Below, one piece after another: positions 45,501 to 59,713 of a stretch of DNA of 64,000 nucleotides (positions are counted from its first letter, which is position 1; every line of letters starts with the position of its first letter). The position numbers were made by a program, and so were the translations under genes. The DNA lies in assembly GCA_030737835.1 (NCBI GenBank), contig JAUJYN010000028.1:992001-1056000 (forward strand), in the 5' to 3' direction. The notes under the pieces are model-generated. The model did not search any database, was not told the origin of the DNA, and saw nothing but the letters and a program-made list of their open reading frames with translations. This stretch comes from Acorus gramineus. Taxonomy: Eukaryota > Streptophyta > Magnoliopsida > Acorales > Acoraceae.

Positions 45501-48500
45501 CCGTGGGTGAATATTAACCTGCAATAATATGAAATCCATGCTTGCATGATTAAATTGTAGAATGCATGTTTCCCTAGACTGTGCATGTTAGGGACTTGCA
45601 CCCTTAGGATATGTATATGAGCCATGCACCATGTCTCCTGTTTCATGTTAGGAAACCGCGACCTGTGTATGCGTCCTACTAGTTTATTTATTAAGTTAAA
45701 TACTAGTGTATGTTAAATCGCATGCCTTAGGTAATATTATCGGGAGGAGCCTTGCGAGGACAGCGGTGAGACCCGTGTTAGGGTACTCCGTGTTCCTTGT
45801 TTGGTTGTCGGGATGTCCTGTATCGGGACCTCATGCTGCTCTCCCAAGGTTTCTAGTCCCAATAATATTATATGTAATGATTGTATGATTGGTATAATTA
45901 TTAGCATAGTTGGTAGATATTATAGGGGAGGGGCCTTGCAAGGACAGCGGTGAGACCCGTGTTAGGGTACTCCGTGTTCCTTGTTTGGTTGTCGGGGTAT
46001 CCTATAACGGGAACTCACGCCGCCTTCCCGAGTTTCTTTCCCCCAATGATATTCCAGCCTTGCTGATTTTTGTACATGTTCCCGCATCTTGATGATGCAC
46101 CTGGTTGAATTCAGAGGAATTCATGACATTTGAGTTGTAATGATATGTAGTCGGCGGATCCGAATGGATCATATGCGTATGGATAGGCTGTTCTGTTCCC
46201 CTCGTTGGATCCGGTAGAGACTACCCCAGCGTTAGAAAGGCCGTCCTTCGGAGGACCCACATCAGTAGGCACCTCCTGATTTGGTTTCGGACTGTGCTGA
46301 AGTTGTGGGTGGAGACCAAGCGGCCTACGGAGTGGAGGGAGAGACTATCGGTGGACCAAGGGTGACCAACAGCCTAGTCAGTCCCAAAATCCTATGTCAC
46401 CCGTGGTAGGGTGAGGGTGAGGGTGTAGTGGGTTGGCGATGAGCGACCTACTGGATTTGTGAATAGATGATTATCAGTCCCAATAGCCTACGTCACCCAT
46501 GGATGGGTGAGGGTGAGGGTGTGGTGGTTCGGCAAAGTACGAACCACTAGATTATGTTGTTATGTATTGATGGCTGGATAAAATAATGGAATTGTGGTAA
46601 ATATAGTCTGTGATGCGTGGGTTGTGCTGTTCACTGAGCGTGTGGCTCACCCCTCGCACATGTTTTTCCCCAGTGGTCACTGAGCCTGAGCTAGAGCCGG
46701 AGCAGCAGTTGGAGCTTTCCGAGGGATTTCTTCAGTAGCGGAGCAGCGCCACGTTCCGCGAGTGCCAGAGGTTATCAGCATCCCTTCTTGACTGTATGTA
46801 TTTGATTTCCGTGCTTGGCACGTGTTTGTATATGTTCAGTTGTATTTGTGTATATTGGCTCTCACAGGACAGATGATTGAGTATCGAGTCTGTAGAATGG
46901 TTATTCACAGATTCAGTCTTTTGCTTCCGCATTTGGTGTATATATCATGTCAGCCCCTTTTGTTGCATGTGTGTCATTCTAGTTGTCTGTGTATGATATA
47001 TATTATTGACCTCCTGTGTAGGCTTCTGATATGATACATACACTTGCCGCGTCCCTGGGTTGGCCGCCCTGGGCGTGACAGCGTGCGTGGTGCGCGCGGA
47101 GCGGGGCTGGAGGTGCGTGCGGGGTGCACGCGGGGCGAGGCGCTGGGCGCGCGGGGCGTGCGGTGTGCTCGCGGGTCAGCGCGAGGCGTGCGGGGTGCGC
47201 GCGGGCTGCTGCGCTGGGGCGCAGTGGGCGCGCGGTGCACCCGGGTGGCTCGGCTGCGGGTCCAGGCGTGCGGGCAGGGGCCCGGCGGTGCGCCTGGGTG
47301 CGCGGGCTGAGGCGCGGCGGTGCATCCGATTGCGGGTGGCCGTGCGGGTAGTTGCCGGGGGTGCGGGAGTGAGCCGGAGTGCTCGGGCTAGCGTGCGTAC
47401 GGGCCGTATGCACGTTTGCCCGAGTGTTGGGTATTTTTAGAGTATTCTTGTGTATTTTGAGGTATTTGAGGATTTTACTCACCTAGTTAAATACCCGTCT
47501 TGCAGATCTTGACGGACGGTCGCGCGACGACCCAGATACCGGTGAGTGGGACAACCCAACCCAGTTTGGGAGGCGTTACATGCACTTGGGCGTGTACCGT
47601 CCTCCCCTGGGGCACATAGTTAGTATTAACTATTTTTATTATAATCCATGCAAGCATGATCTATGTGTAGAATGCATGCCACCCCAGACTTGTATGTTAG
47701 GGACTTGCACCCTTAGGACTATGTGTAAGAACCATGGACCATGTTCCCATGCTAGGAAGCCTCGGCCTATGCATGCGTCCTATTAGTTTGATTATTAAAT
47801 TAAATGCTAGCATGCCTTGTATAATATTATAGGGAGGGGCCTTGCGAGGTCAACATTGAGACCCGGGCTAGGGTGCTCCGTGTTCCTTGTTTGGTTGTCG
47901 GGATGTCCTGTATCGGGACCTCATGCTGCCCTCCCAAGGTTTCTTGTCCCATTAATATTATAACTCTTGTTCATAATTAATATGACATCCCTTGTTAGTA
48001 ATTGTCATTATGCATATTCCCCGCATCTTGGTTATGCGCCCTGGAGGAATTCTGAAGAATTCATGACACCAGAGTTGTTAGGATGTGTTGTCTGCGGATC
48101 CGAGTGGATCATATGCGATGGATAGGCTGTTCTGTTCCCTTCGTTCGATCCGTGTAGAGACTACCCCGGCGTTGGAAAGGTCGTCCCGTGCAGGGGCTCC
48201 CATCAGTAGGCGCCTCCTGATTTGGTAGAAGGACTGTGCTGAATGTGGGAGTGGCCAAACGACCTACGGAGTGGGGAGAGACTATCGGTGGACCAAGGGT
48301 GACCAACAGCCTAGTCAGTCCCAAGAGCCTAGGTCACCTATTGGGGGTGAGGGTATGGTGGGCCGGCGATGTAGCGACCCACTGGATTGTCCCAACATCC
48401 TTTGTCACCTATTGAGGGGTGAGGGTGAGGGTGTAGCGGGTTGGCGGTAGCGACCCGCTGGTTTTGTGTAGTTAGTCCCAATATCCTTGGTCACCCTTTG

Positions 48501-49081
48501 AGGGTGAGGGTGAGGGTGTAGTAGGTTGGCGGTAGTGACCCACTGGTTTGTGGAGTTGTTGCCATTTTGTGGCTTGAGTAATGTGATTGTGGATTAATAA
48601 TATCTGGTTGTGGTTAATATAAATTGTGATGCATGGGTTGTGCTGTTCACTGAGCGTGTGGCTCACCCCTCGCATAATATTTTTCTCCAGTGTCATCTGA
48701 GTTGGATCTGGAGGAGGAGCTCCCCGAGGGATTTCATCAGTAGCGGAGTAGCGCCACGTCCCACGAGTATCAGAGGCTATCAGCATCCCTTGTGCTTGTA
48801 TGTATTATTTTCCGTGCTTGGACACGCGTTTGTGTTGTATTTGAATGTCTTTGTATATATTGGCTCTCACAGGACATATGATTATGTATCGAGTTTGTAG
48901 TATATTATGATTACAGATTCAGTCTGTTTAGCTTCCGCATTTGGTGTGTATATCATGCCAGCCCTGCTTTTGTCTGTGTTGTCATTTTGGCTGTTGTGTG
49001 AGTATGTTATTGAACACCTGTTTACTGATATCATATATACACTTGCCGCGTCCCGGGGTCGGCCGGCCCTGGGGCGTGACA
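42555..49081 (+). mobile_element. Solo LTR, dominant family (about 3.39 kb without insert), TSD TGTAA
   Basis: It starts TGTTATATATG and ends GGGGCGTGACA, with a perfect TGTAA (42550-42554 and 49082-49086). Its own sequence is 42555-43946 plus 47086-49081. It has a TATA box (about 42820), the palindrome (42953-42977), the GC-rich block split by the next insertion, the hairpin (about 47563-47610) and three G-rich modules (about 48330-48545; the second with arms GCGGGTTG 48436-48443 and CGACCCGC 48451-48458). It is closely related to the solo LTR at 21463. Confidence 0.92.
43947..47080 (+). mobile_element. Solo LTR, dominant family (3,134 bp), TSD GCGTG
   Basis: It starts TGTTATATATG and ends GGGCGTGACA, with a perfect GCGTG (43942-43946 and 47081-47085), inserted into the GC-rich block of the surrounding LTR. 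It has a TATA box (ctataaataag, about 44210), a diverged palindrome (about 44344), the GC-rich block (about 44740-45240), the splice-bordered block (about 45393-45428), the hairpin (about 45450-45492), two 105-bp modules (about 45745 and 45926) and two G-rich modules (about 46390-46555). It is the innermost level here: LTR in LTR in LTR in MULE. Confidence 0.92.
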
Positions 49082-52000
49082 TGTAATCCAAAAACATATT
49101 ACAGACTCGATACATAATCAAACTGTCCTGTGAGAGCCAATATATATACAAAGACATCCAAATAATACACAAACACGTGCCCAAGCATGGAATATAACAC
49201 ATACAATCAAAAGGGATGCTGATAGCCTCTGATACTCGCGGGACGTGGCGCTACTCCGCTATTGATGAAGTCCCTCGGGGAGCTCCTCCTCCAGATCCGA
49301 CTCACATGACATTGGAGAAAAATATTATGCGAGGGGTGAGCCACACGCTCAGTGAATAGCACAACCCATGCATCACAATTATATTAACCACCAGATATTA
49401 TATTAATCCACCATCTCATTATTGAAAGCCACAAAATGGCAACAACTATACAATCCAGTGGGTCACTACCGCCAACCGACTACACCCTCACCCTCACCCC
49501 TCAATAGGTGACAAAGGATATTGGGACTGACTACACAAAACCAGTGGGGCGCTATCGCCAACCCACTACACCCTCACCCTCACCTCTCAATAGGTGACAA
49601 AGGATATTGGGACTTACAATCCAGTGGGTCGCTACATCGCCGACCCACCACACCCTCCCTCACCCCTCAACAGGTGACATAGGATATTGGACTGACTAGG
49701 CTGATGGTCGCCCTTGGTCCACCGATAGTCTCTCCCCACTCCGTAGGCCGTTTGGCCACCCCCACATTTAGCACAGTCCGTCCCAAATCAGGAGGTGCCT
49801 ACTGATGGGAGCCCCTGCACGGGACAGCCTTTCCAACGCCGGGGTAGTCTCTACACGGATCCAACGAAGCGAACAGAACAGCCTATCCATCGCATATGAT
49901 CCACTCGGATCCGCAGACCACACATCACAACAACTCTAATGTCATGAATTCTTCAGAATTCCTCCAGGGCGCATAACCAAGATGCGGGGAACATATATTT
50001 AATAATTATTAACAAGAGGTATAATAATAATTACTAACAAGAGTTATAATATTATTGGGACAAGAAACCTTGGGAGGGCAGCATGAGGTCCCGATATAGG
50101 ACATCCCGACAACCAAACAAGGAACACGGAGTACCCTAGCCCGGGTCTCAATGTTGACCTCGCAAGGACCCTCCCTATAATATTATCTAAGACATGCTAG
50201 CAATCAATTTAATAAATTAAACTAGTAGGACGCATGCATAGGCCGAGGCTCCCTAGCATGAGAACAGGATGACAGGGTGCATGGCTCTTACACATATCCT
50301 AAGGGTGCAAGTCCCTAACATACAAAGTCTAGGGTAGCATGCATACTACATTTTTATCATGATTGCATGGATTACACATTACAACAAGTTAATATAAATC
50401 CATGGTGCCCCAGGGGAGGACGGTACACGCCCAAGTGCGTATAGCGCCTCCCTACTGGGTTGGATTGTCCCACTCACTGATAGTCGGGTTGTCGCGCGAC
50501 CGTCCGTCAAGTCTGCAAAATAGGGTAATCAATTCGGTGAGTAAAATACCCAAATAAATCCAAAAATAAAATAAAATACACAACACTCGGACAAGTGTAC
50601 ATTAGAGCTCACTCCCGAACCCCCGGGCAGCCGTACGCGCGGCCACCCGACCCAGGCGCACAGCCGCGCCCCAGCCCTCGCGCCCAGTCGCACGGCCGAG
50701 CCCAGCCCGCACGCCCGGACACCCCGCCGAGCCTCCCGCTGGTGCACCGCGCGCTCACTGCGCGCCAGCGCAGCAACCCGGGCGCACACCCGCACGCCCA
50801 GCGCCCCATCGCCGCATCCCGCGCGCACCCCGTGCGCACCACCCGCTCGCATCACCCGCTGGCACCACCCACTCGACCAGCCCTGGGTGCACCTGCGCGC
50901 ACTGCGCCCCAGCGCAGCGCCCCGCACGCGCACCCGCTTGCATTGCACCCCAGCGCAGCGCCCGCACACCTGCCCGCTCATACTCCCCGCTCGCACCGAC
51001 TGCTCGCCCTGCGCGCACTATGCCCCCTGCGCAGCACCCGCACACCACCCGCTCGTCCACGCGCCCCTGCGCAGCGCTCCGCGCGCACGCCGCGCACTGC
51101 GCCTAGCGCGCCTGACCGCACGCGCCCAGCGAGCCCGTCAGCACGCGCCCAGCGCGCCTGCCGGCAGCTCGCCCGCCTGCGCCTGCCTGCCTGCGCCTGC
51201 CTGCCTGCGCGCACAGCCTACCCGAGACAGCCCTTCCACCACCCCGACGGCCACCAACGGCCTCCAACCTCCTCCAACCGCCACCAACGGCCACCCTCCG
51301 CCACCCACAGCCACCCCAACTCAAAAACACCTCCTAAACAAGTATCTAAGCAAGAAAAGGAAGGAAAGAAGGCTTGCCCTAGGAAGGAAAGGAAGGAAGG
51401 GAACCGGGAGCTCTTCGTGCACTGAAACACCTCCCAAAGCCCTCCACCACCAAGAGCTCTTTCCACCCTCAAAGGGGCTGAAAACAGAGGAGAACAGAGG
51501 GTGTTAGAGGGGGTCAAACTCATCGGAACTCGAATCCGAGACCACCGGTGGATAGATCGGGATGAGATCTAACCTTTCTCTTCTTTGGGTTTTTGGTTTT
51601 GACCCCTTGAACTAGGTCAAATGGTGGTTTTAAGGAGAGGGAGAGAGAGAGAGAAATTTGGAGACGACGATGAATAGGGGGGTTTTGTCTTGGTCGTGGG
51701 ATTTCTTTATACTCACACCCACACCTCACACACTCACACCCCCTAATTAGATTAGCCCTAATTAGGTTTAGGCTAGGTTTAGGTGATCTAAGTACACTTT
51801 GACCCTAGTCAACCCAACCAAACTAAAATCCAAAACCTTTTAACTAAGTCAAAGGTCAACTTTGACGTCAAGTCTCCCAATGACTTTTCGCTCGGTCAAA
51901 ACCTGGATACGCCCCGGAACTGCGAAATTCTGAGACGTTACCGGAATTCGATAAAATTTTTGTGAGTGGCTTGGAATGTCACCAGGACACATAATATGCA

Positions 52001-52870
52001 GTTAGATTCTCGATCGGAGTCCTCAAACTCAAGACGATAGCTAACAGTCCAAGATTTTAGCGGTTCCGATCGAAAAACGAAAAAACTGAAAAACTGCCAG
52101 AATGTCCCAACGATGACCAGAAGGTTAAAAGTGACACATATATAACATGTATGGCCTTGCATTGGTCAGTCACTATAGCATTTGGCATACGTCCATACAT
52201 GCACTCCAACCATGCTTTTAATAGCCACACGTATGTTGCAGTATTTTCGTTGGATAATAGACCACATCCAAACAAGACCGATTGTCCATGATGGTTTACA
52301 CCAACAAAAGGTGCAAATGGCATATCATACTTGTTCGTCAAATATGTTGAGTCAAATGAAATAACGTCTGAAAATGACTTGTATAATGCTCGTGATCTCG
52401 CATCGGCCCAAAAAATATTTCTTACTCTGAAATTCTCATCAAAATCAATAGCATGAAAAAAATTTAGGTTTCGCTTCTGCATGCGTACGAAATAATCACA
52501 AACAGTTTGTGCATCGCCTCCACCAAGCCTTCCAATTCTAGTTTTAGACAAGTAATTCCTTGCATCTCTCTCCTCGTATGATATGCAATCGTATCCCCCA
52601 GCTTTAATAACAAGTGAATTAAAACTTTTTGATGTTCTGATCCCTGCTTGGTCATTTATATCCACACTCTTTTTGAAAAAGGATCAATTTTCCTATGGCA
52701 AGCTAAATGCCGTGACTTAAGTGGACTCAAATGATGGTTATGACCTAAGACAACCTTTGAAATAACAAACAATTCTCCATCCTTCACATTAATGTTTATC
52801 CTAGCTCCGCACCCAGACTTGATCGATGACCTTCCACTGAAAACATTCCTCCCTGTTGGAACATGCTTCC

Positions 52871-55800
52871 TATTATATATGTGTCACTTTTTGGCCTGCT
52901 GGTAACCATTGGAGCATTTTGGCAGTTTTTGAGTTTTTTCGTTTTTTGATCGGAACCGCTAAAATTTTGGACTGTTAGCTATCATCCTTAGCTAGAGGAC
53001 TCCGATTGAAAATATAACTGTATATTATGTGTCCTGGTGCCATTCTAAGCCACTCACGAAAATTTCATCGAATTCCGGTAACGTTTCCAAAATTTTGCAG
53101 TTCCGGGGCGTATCCGGGTTTTGACCGAGCGAGAAGTCATTGGGAGAGTTGACTCGGTCAAAGTGGGCCCATGACTTGGTCAACCCTTTTTGTCTTTTTG
53201 TGTGGTTGGGTTGACCCAAGTCAAAGCTTGCTTAAAGCCCTTAATCCTCACTTAATCTTGCTTAACCCTAATTAAACATGGTTTGACTTATATAATGAAA
53301 GCTAAAAAGTGGTATTACACTATTCATCATCTTCCTCTTTTTGCTTTCTCTCTCCCCCTCTCTCTTTTTCAAGCCTTTGAGCCCCTTGGAGTGCCCAAAG
53401 CTTAAAACCTAAATCATAGAAAGTGTAGATCCGGTCCCGATCTACACCCCGGTGCTTTCAAATCCGGATTCGGGCATGTCTAGCCTTTCCGTCCGCCCTC
53501 TCTTCTCCTCAGATCCGAGCCAAATCGGAGGTGGGATTAGGTCTTGGTGGTAGAGACCTTTGGGGAAGCTTTTCGGTGCGAAAGGAGCTTCCGGTTCCCT
53601 TCCTTTCCTCCTCTTCCTTTGGGTAAGCTCTCCTTCCTTGTTTTTCTTGTTTAGATGCTTGTTAGGAGGGTGGGTTTGGGTGGTAGTGGCTGTCGGAGGT
53701 GGTTGGGGTGATCGGAGGCCATGGGTGGCCGGTGGTTGGTGGTGGAGGTGCTCGGGCAGAGGGGGGTTGCTGTCTCGGGCAGGGCAGCAGCACAGGCAGC
53801 ACAGGCGCAGCAGGCGGGGCAGCTGGCAGGGCGCGCGCGGGCGTGCGCTCGGGTGGAGCTGGAGGCCAGCAGGGCGCGCGTGCTGGGCATGCGGGCGCTG
53901 GGCGTGCTGGGGGTGCTGGTCGAGTAGGCGCTGTGTGCAGGGCGTCGTGCGGGGTGCGGGCGGAGCGCTGCGCAGGGGCGCAGGCACGTTGTGCGCGCTC
54001 GGCGAGTCGGTGGAGTGCTGGGCGAGCGGGTGGTGCGCGCGGAGCGCGGCGAGGCAGCGGAGGTGCGCGCGGGGCGAGGAGCTGGGCGCGCGGGGCGTGC
54101 GGTTTGCTCGTGGGCCAGCGCGGGGCGTGCGGGTGCGCGCGGGCTGCTGCGATGGGGCGCAGCAGGCGCGCGGTGCACCCGGGAGGGTCGGCGGCGTGTC
54201 TAGGCGACGGGCAGGGGCCCGGCGGTGCGCCTGGGTGTGTGGGCTGAGGCGCGGCGGTGCATCCGGGGGCGGGTGGCCGTGCGGGTGGTTGCCGGGGGTG
54301 CGGGAGTGAGTCGGGATGCTCGGGCTAGCGTGCGTACGGGCCGTATGCACGTTTGCTCGAGTGTTGGGTGTTTATTTGTATGTTTTGTGTATTTTGTGGT
54401 ATTTGTGGATTTTACTCACCAAGTTGATACCCTGTCTTGCAGATCTTGACGGACGGTCGCGCGACGACCCGACTTCCGGTGAGTGGGACAACCCAACCCA
54501 GTTTGGGAGGCGCTACATGCACTTGGGCGTGTACCGTCCTCCCCTGGGGCACATAGTCAATATTAACTGTTTTAGTGTAATCCATGCAAGCATGATTTAT
54601 GTGTAGAATGCATGCCACCCTAGACTTGTACATTAGGGACTTGCACCCTTAGGATATGTGTCACGACCCAGGGCGGCCGTCCCCGGGACGCGGCAAGTGT
54701 ATATAAGATATCAGTATACAGGAGTTCAATAACATACTCAAACAACAACAAATATGACAACACAGATAAAGCAGGGCTGACATAATATATACACCAAATG
54801 CGGAAGCTAAAAAGACTGAGTCTGTAATCAAAAACATACTACAGACTCGATACATAATCGTATGTCCTGTGAGAGCCAACATGTCCATATATACACAAAT
54901 ACAATCCATACAAAATCCACTAGGTGCCCAAGCACAGAGATATATACATACAACTGAAAGAAGGGTGCTGATGGCCTCAAAACTCGTGGGACGCGGCGCT
55001 ACTCCTCTACTGGTGTAGTCGCTCGGGAAGCTCCTCCCTCAGAGATCACTGAAAAAGATAATATGCGAGGGGTGAGCCACACGCTCAGTGAATAGCACAA
55101 CCCATGCATACAGTTCATATTAACCACATTTAAATCAAGCCAATAGCCCAAAGCGGCATAAACATCACAAATCCGGGGGGTTCGTCACATCGCCGAACCG
55201 CCATACCCTTACCCTCACCCTCACCCTCAATAGGTGACCTAGGATGTTGGGACTTAATGGGTGGATAATCATCCATACATAATCCTGTGGGTCGTCGCAT
55301 CGCCGGCCCACCATACCCTCACCCTCACCTCTCAACAGGTGACCTAGGCTCTTGGGACTGACTAGGCTGTTGGTCACCCTCGGTCCACCGATAGTCTCTC
55401 CCCACTCCGTAGGTCGTTTGGCCACTTCCACGTTCGGCGCAGTCCTTCTACCAAAGCAGGAGGCGCCTACTGATGGAAGCCCCTGCACGGGACAACCTTT
55501 CTAACGCCGGGGTAGTCTCTACACAGATCTAACGGAGGGAACAGAACAGCCTATCCATCGCATATGATCCACTCGGATCCGCTGACAGCACGCCTCTACA
55601 ACTCTAATGCCTTGAATTCCTCAGAATTCCACCAGCGCGCATAACCAGGATGCGGGGAAATAAATAAGACACAAAAAGGGGAAAAGAGACCTTGGGAGGG
55701 TAACCTGAGGTCCCGATGTAGGACATCCGACAACCAAACGAGGAACACGGAGTACCCTAACCCGGGTCTCAATGTTAACCTCGCAAGGCCCCCTTATATT

Positions 55801-58800
55801 CCCTAAGCATGCTATCAATAATAAAGCTTGCATTTAATTAAATAAATCAAACTAATAGGACGCATGCACAGGTCAGGGCTTTCCTAGCATGATAACAGGG
55901 TGACATGATACACGGCTCATGCACAAAACCTAAGGGTGCAAGTCCCTAACATACAAGTCTAGGGTGGCATGCATTCTACACACACACATCATGCTTACAT
56001 GGATTATATCAAAGCAGTTAATACTAACTATGTGCCCCAGGGGAGGACGGTACACGCCCAAAGCATGTAACGCCTCCCAAACTGGGTTGGGTTGTCCCAC
56101 TCACCGGAAGTCGGGTCGACGCGCGACCGTCCGTCGAGATCTGCAAGACAGGGTATTACTTGGTAAGTATAAATCCACAAATATCATTAAATACACAAAT
56201 AAATACCCCAAAACCCACAACAAACACCCAACACTCGGGCAAACGTGCATACGACCCGCACGCATGCTAGCCCGAGCACCCCGGCAACCTCCCGCACGGC
56301 CGGCCGACCGCCCGGGCGCACCGCCGCTCCTCAGCTCGGGCACCCCGAGCGCCACCGGGCCCCTGCCCTCCCCTTGGACACACCGCCGCACCACCCGGGG
56401 CACCGCGCGTCCACTGCGCCCAGCCGCAGCAGCCCGCGCGCGCCCCGAACGCCTCGCGCCGCCCCGCGAGCACCCCGCACGCCCCCACGCGCAGCGCCTC
56501 GTCCCGCGCGCACCCCGCGCGCACCTCCGCCACCTCGCCGCGCCCCGCGCGTATCACAGCCGCCTTGGTACGCCCCGCGCGCACCTCCGCCACCTCGCCG
56601 CGCCCCGCGCGCACCCCGCGCGCACCCTGCACGACCTCCCTGCACACACCGCCCTCGGCCATCATCCCCAGCACCCGCACGCCGCGCGCGCCGCCGCTCG
56701 CACACCTCTCCCCGCACCAGCCGCTCGACCAGCCCTTGCACCAGACCCGCGCGCAGCTGTTCGACCAGCCCCTCGCACCGAGCGCACGCCCGCGCGCCCA
56801 GTCTGCCGCTCCGCCTGCCGCGCCAGCGCTGCCCCTGCACAGTGCTCCGCGCCATGTGCCCCAACGTCCTTGCCCAGCACACCCAGCACCCAGCACAGCT
56901 AGCAAGCCCACGCCCAGCGCCACCCGAGCGCACGCCCGCGCGTACGCCCGCACGCGCGCGCGCGCCCTGCCAGCAGCTCTGCCTGCTGCGCCGGTGCTGC
57001 CTGCACTGCTGCCCTGCCCGAGACAGTGGCCCTGCCTGCCGAGCACCTCCACCGCCCATCCCACGGCCGCCGACCACCTCCGACCACCCCCAACCACCTC
57101 CGACAGCCTCCCACAGCCGCCGACCACCCCCCATACATAGATCTACCCTCCTAGCATACATCTATGCAAGAAAAGAGAAGAAAAAGACCTTACCAAGGGG
57201 AGGAAGCGAAGTCCGGTTGCTCTCCGCGCGCCGAAACCTCTCCCAAAGGCTCTCCTACGCCCCGATCTATCACGGCCCTCGAAACGGCCCGAAACAGAGG
57301 AGAAAGAGGGGAGGTCGGGGAGGCTAGGATCGCCGGAATCGGGATTTGAAGGCACCGGGGTGTAGATCGGGACCCGATCTACACTTCCTAGGTTTTGGGT
57401 TTTTGGTTTTGAGGGGTCTAGGGGCCTCAAAAGTGAGAAAAATGAGAGAGAGGAGAGAGGGGAAGCTTGGTAGGGATGATGAATAGTGTTTGGAAAATTA
57501 GATCCGACCTTTATATAGTGTGCGACTTAAAAACCCAGATACGCCCCGGAACTGTGAAATTTTCGGAAACGTTGCCGGAATTCGATGAAATTTTCATGAG
57601 TGGCTTAAAACGGCACCAGGACACATAATATGCAGTTAGATTTTCAATCGGAGTCCTCTAACTCAGACGATAGCTAACAGTCCAAAATTATGCGGTTCCG
57701 ATCGAAAAACACAAAAATTTCAAAAACTGCTAACATGCTCCAATGGATACCAACAGGCCAAAAAGTGACACATATATAACAATATGTGCATGAGCCGTGC
57801 ATCTTGTCACCTCGTTATCATGCTAGGAAAGCCCCGACCTATGCATGCGTCCTATTAGTTTGATTTATTTACTTAAATGCAAGCTTGTGATATTGTTAGC
57901 ATGCCTTGGGGAATATAAGGGGGCCTTGCGAGGTTAACATTGAGACCCGGGTTAGGGTACTCCGTGTTCCTTGTTTGGTTGGCGGGATGTCCTACATCGG
58001 GACCTCAGATTACCCTCCCAAGGTATCTTTTCCTCATTATTATTATCTTACGTACTCCCCGCATCTTGGTTATGCGCGCTGGTGGAATTCTGAAGAATTC
58101 AAGGCATTAGAGTTGTAGAGATGTGCTTTCAGCGGATCCGAGTGGATCATATGCGATGGATAGGCTGTTCTGTTCCCTTCGTTGAATCCGTGTAGAGACT
58201 ACCTCAGCGTTAGAAAGGTCGTCCCGTGCAGGGGCTCCCATCAGTAGGCACCTCCTGATTTGGTAGAAGGACTGTGCCGAATGTGGGAGTGGCCAAACGA
58301 CCTACGGAGTGGGGAGAGACTATCGGTGGACCAAGGGTGACCAACAGCCTAGTCAGTCCCAAGAGCCTATGTCACCTATTGAGGGGTGAGGGTGAGGGTA
58401 TGGTGGGCCGGCGATGTGGCGACCCACTGGATTGTGTAAGGATGATTATCAGCCTATTAAGTCCCAACATCCTTTGTCACCTATTGAGGGGTGAGGGTGA
58501 GGGTATGGTGGTTCGGCGATGTAACGAACCCCCGGATTTGTGTTGTTTATGCCACTTGAGGCTAGTGGTTTGATAAAATATGGTTAATATAAACTGTATG
58601 CATGGGTTGTGCTATTCACTGAGCGTGTGGCTCACCCCTCGCATAATTATTTTCCCCAGTGATTACTGAAGGAGGAGCTTCCCGAACGACTACACCAGTA
58701 GCGGAGTAGCGCCACGTCCCTCGAGTTTTGAGGCCATCAGCATCCTTCTCTTTCATTGTATGTATATATTTCTGTGCTTGGGCACCTAGTATGGATTGTA

Positions 58801-59049
58801 TTTGGATGTATTATGGATATATTGGCTCTCACAGGACATATGATTATGTATCGAGTCTGTAAAGTGTTGTTGATTTACAGACTCAGTCTTTTTAGCTTCC
58901 GCATTTCTGTGTATACATCATGTCAGCCTTATTTTGTCTGTGTTGTCTCTTTGATGTTGTTTACGGTATATTATTGATCTCCTGTATTGACTGCTGATAT
59001 CATGTATACCCTTGTCGCGTCCCGGGGACGGCCGCCCTGGGGCGTGACA
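52871..59049 (+). mobile_element. Solo LTR, dominant family (about 3.05 kb without insert), TSD CTTCC
   Basis: It starts TATTATATATGTGTCAC, one base from the usual TG start, and ends GGGGCGTGACA, with a perfect CTTCC (52866-52870 and 59050-59054). It interrupts the FAR1-type zinc-finger exon of the transposase. Its own sequence is 52871-54658 plus 57787-59049. It has the palindrome (about 53426-53450), the GC-rich block (about 53800-54300), the splice-bordered block (about 54443-54478), the hairpin (about 54505-54545) and two G-rich modules (about 58370-58545). Confidence 0.9.
54659..57781 (-). mobile_element. Solo LTR, dominant family (3,123 bp), TSD ATATG
   Basis: On the plus strand it begins TGTCACGACCCAGGGCGG and ends CACATATATAACA, with a perfect ATATG (54654-54658 and 57782-57786). 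It has two G-rich modules (about 55180-55345), the hairpin (about 56040-56085), the splice-bordered block (about 56105-56145), a GC-rich block (about 56280-57000) and the palindrome (57360-57384). It is very similar to the solo LTR at 6549. Confidence 0.92.
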
Positions 59050-59713
59050 CTTCCCATTCCGACAACATGCAAGTGAAAAAAATCTTGGTCGCCCATTGTT
59101 ATCCTTTTTACCATGAATCTTTGCAATACCAAAACCTTCACTGTAAGCAAAGTTTTTATAAAACATCCTAACATCATTTTCCAAGCAAAATGACATTCCA
59201 ACACTTGGAACAATAACTTCAGTACTTTGCTCATCAAAAACATCGATTTCACCTTCTATTGCACTGCCTTCCAAAGAAAGTGTAGCAGATTCCCCTGCAA
59301 AAGTATCTACTTCACTGTTACATTTATGCATAATTAAAATTCAAGTGTTTAAAGAAATGCAGTACACGGTGATTGTTACATGTTAGACATCCCCTGCAAC
59401 GGTATAAACTTCATTGTTACAATTACATATAATTTCTATTTGCATTGTTGAAAAAAATGCAGGACACGAGTGATTGTTACATGTTGGACCGTTACATTTA
59501 TGAATGTAACAAAATTAGAAAACGTGTATTCGATATGAGGTTTGAAATATTAACATCACACAAACCATTATGTATTAAGTGTAACGATATCAAAAGTTAC
59601 ATTTATGAAAATATATCGAAACCTAATAAAAAGATGCGAAATAACGATCAATAAATAAACGAGTTTCATTCCTCTTAATTGGTACATGTAACATATATTG
59701 AAAAATTGATCAT

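Larger units (their letters stand above)
42385..52147 (-). mobile_element. Solo LTR, dominant family (about 3.23 kb without inserts), TSD TGTAT
   Basis: On the plus strand it begins TGTCACGCCCCAGGG and ends CACATATATAACA, with a perfect TGTAT on both sides (42380-42384 and 52148-52152). It splits the transposase gene between the second catalytic Asp and the WHIMKK motif. Its own sequence is 42385-42554 plus 49087-52147. It has three G-rich modules (about 49459-49690), the hairpin (about 50410-50450), the splice-bordered block (about 50480-50515) and a GC-rich block (about 50620-51220). A complete LTR is nested in its 3' end. Confidence 0.92.
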
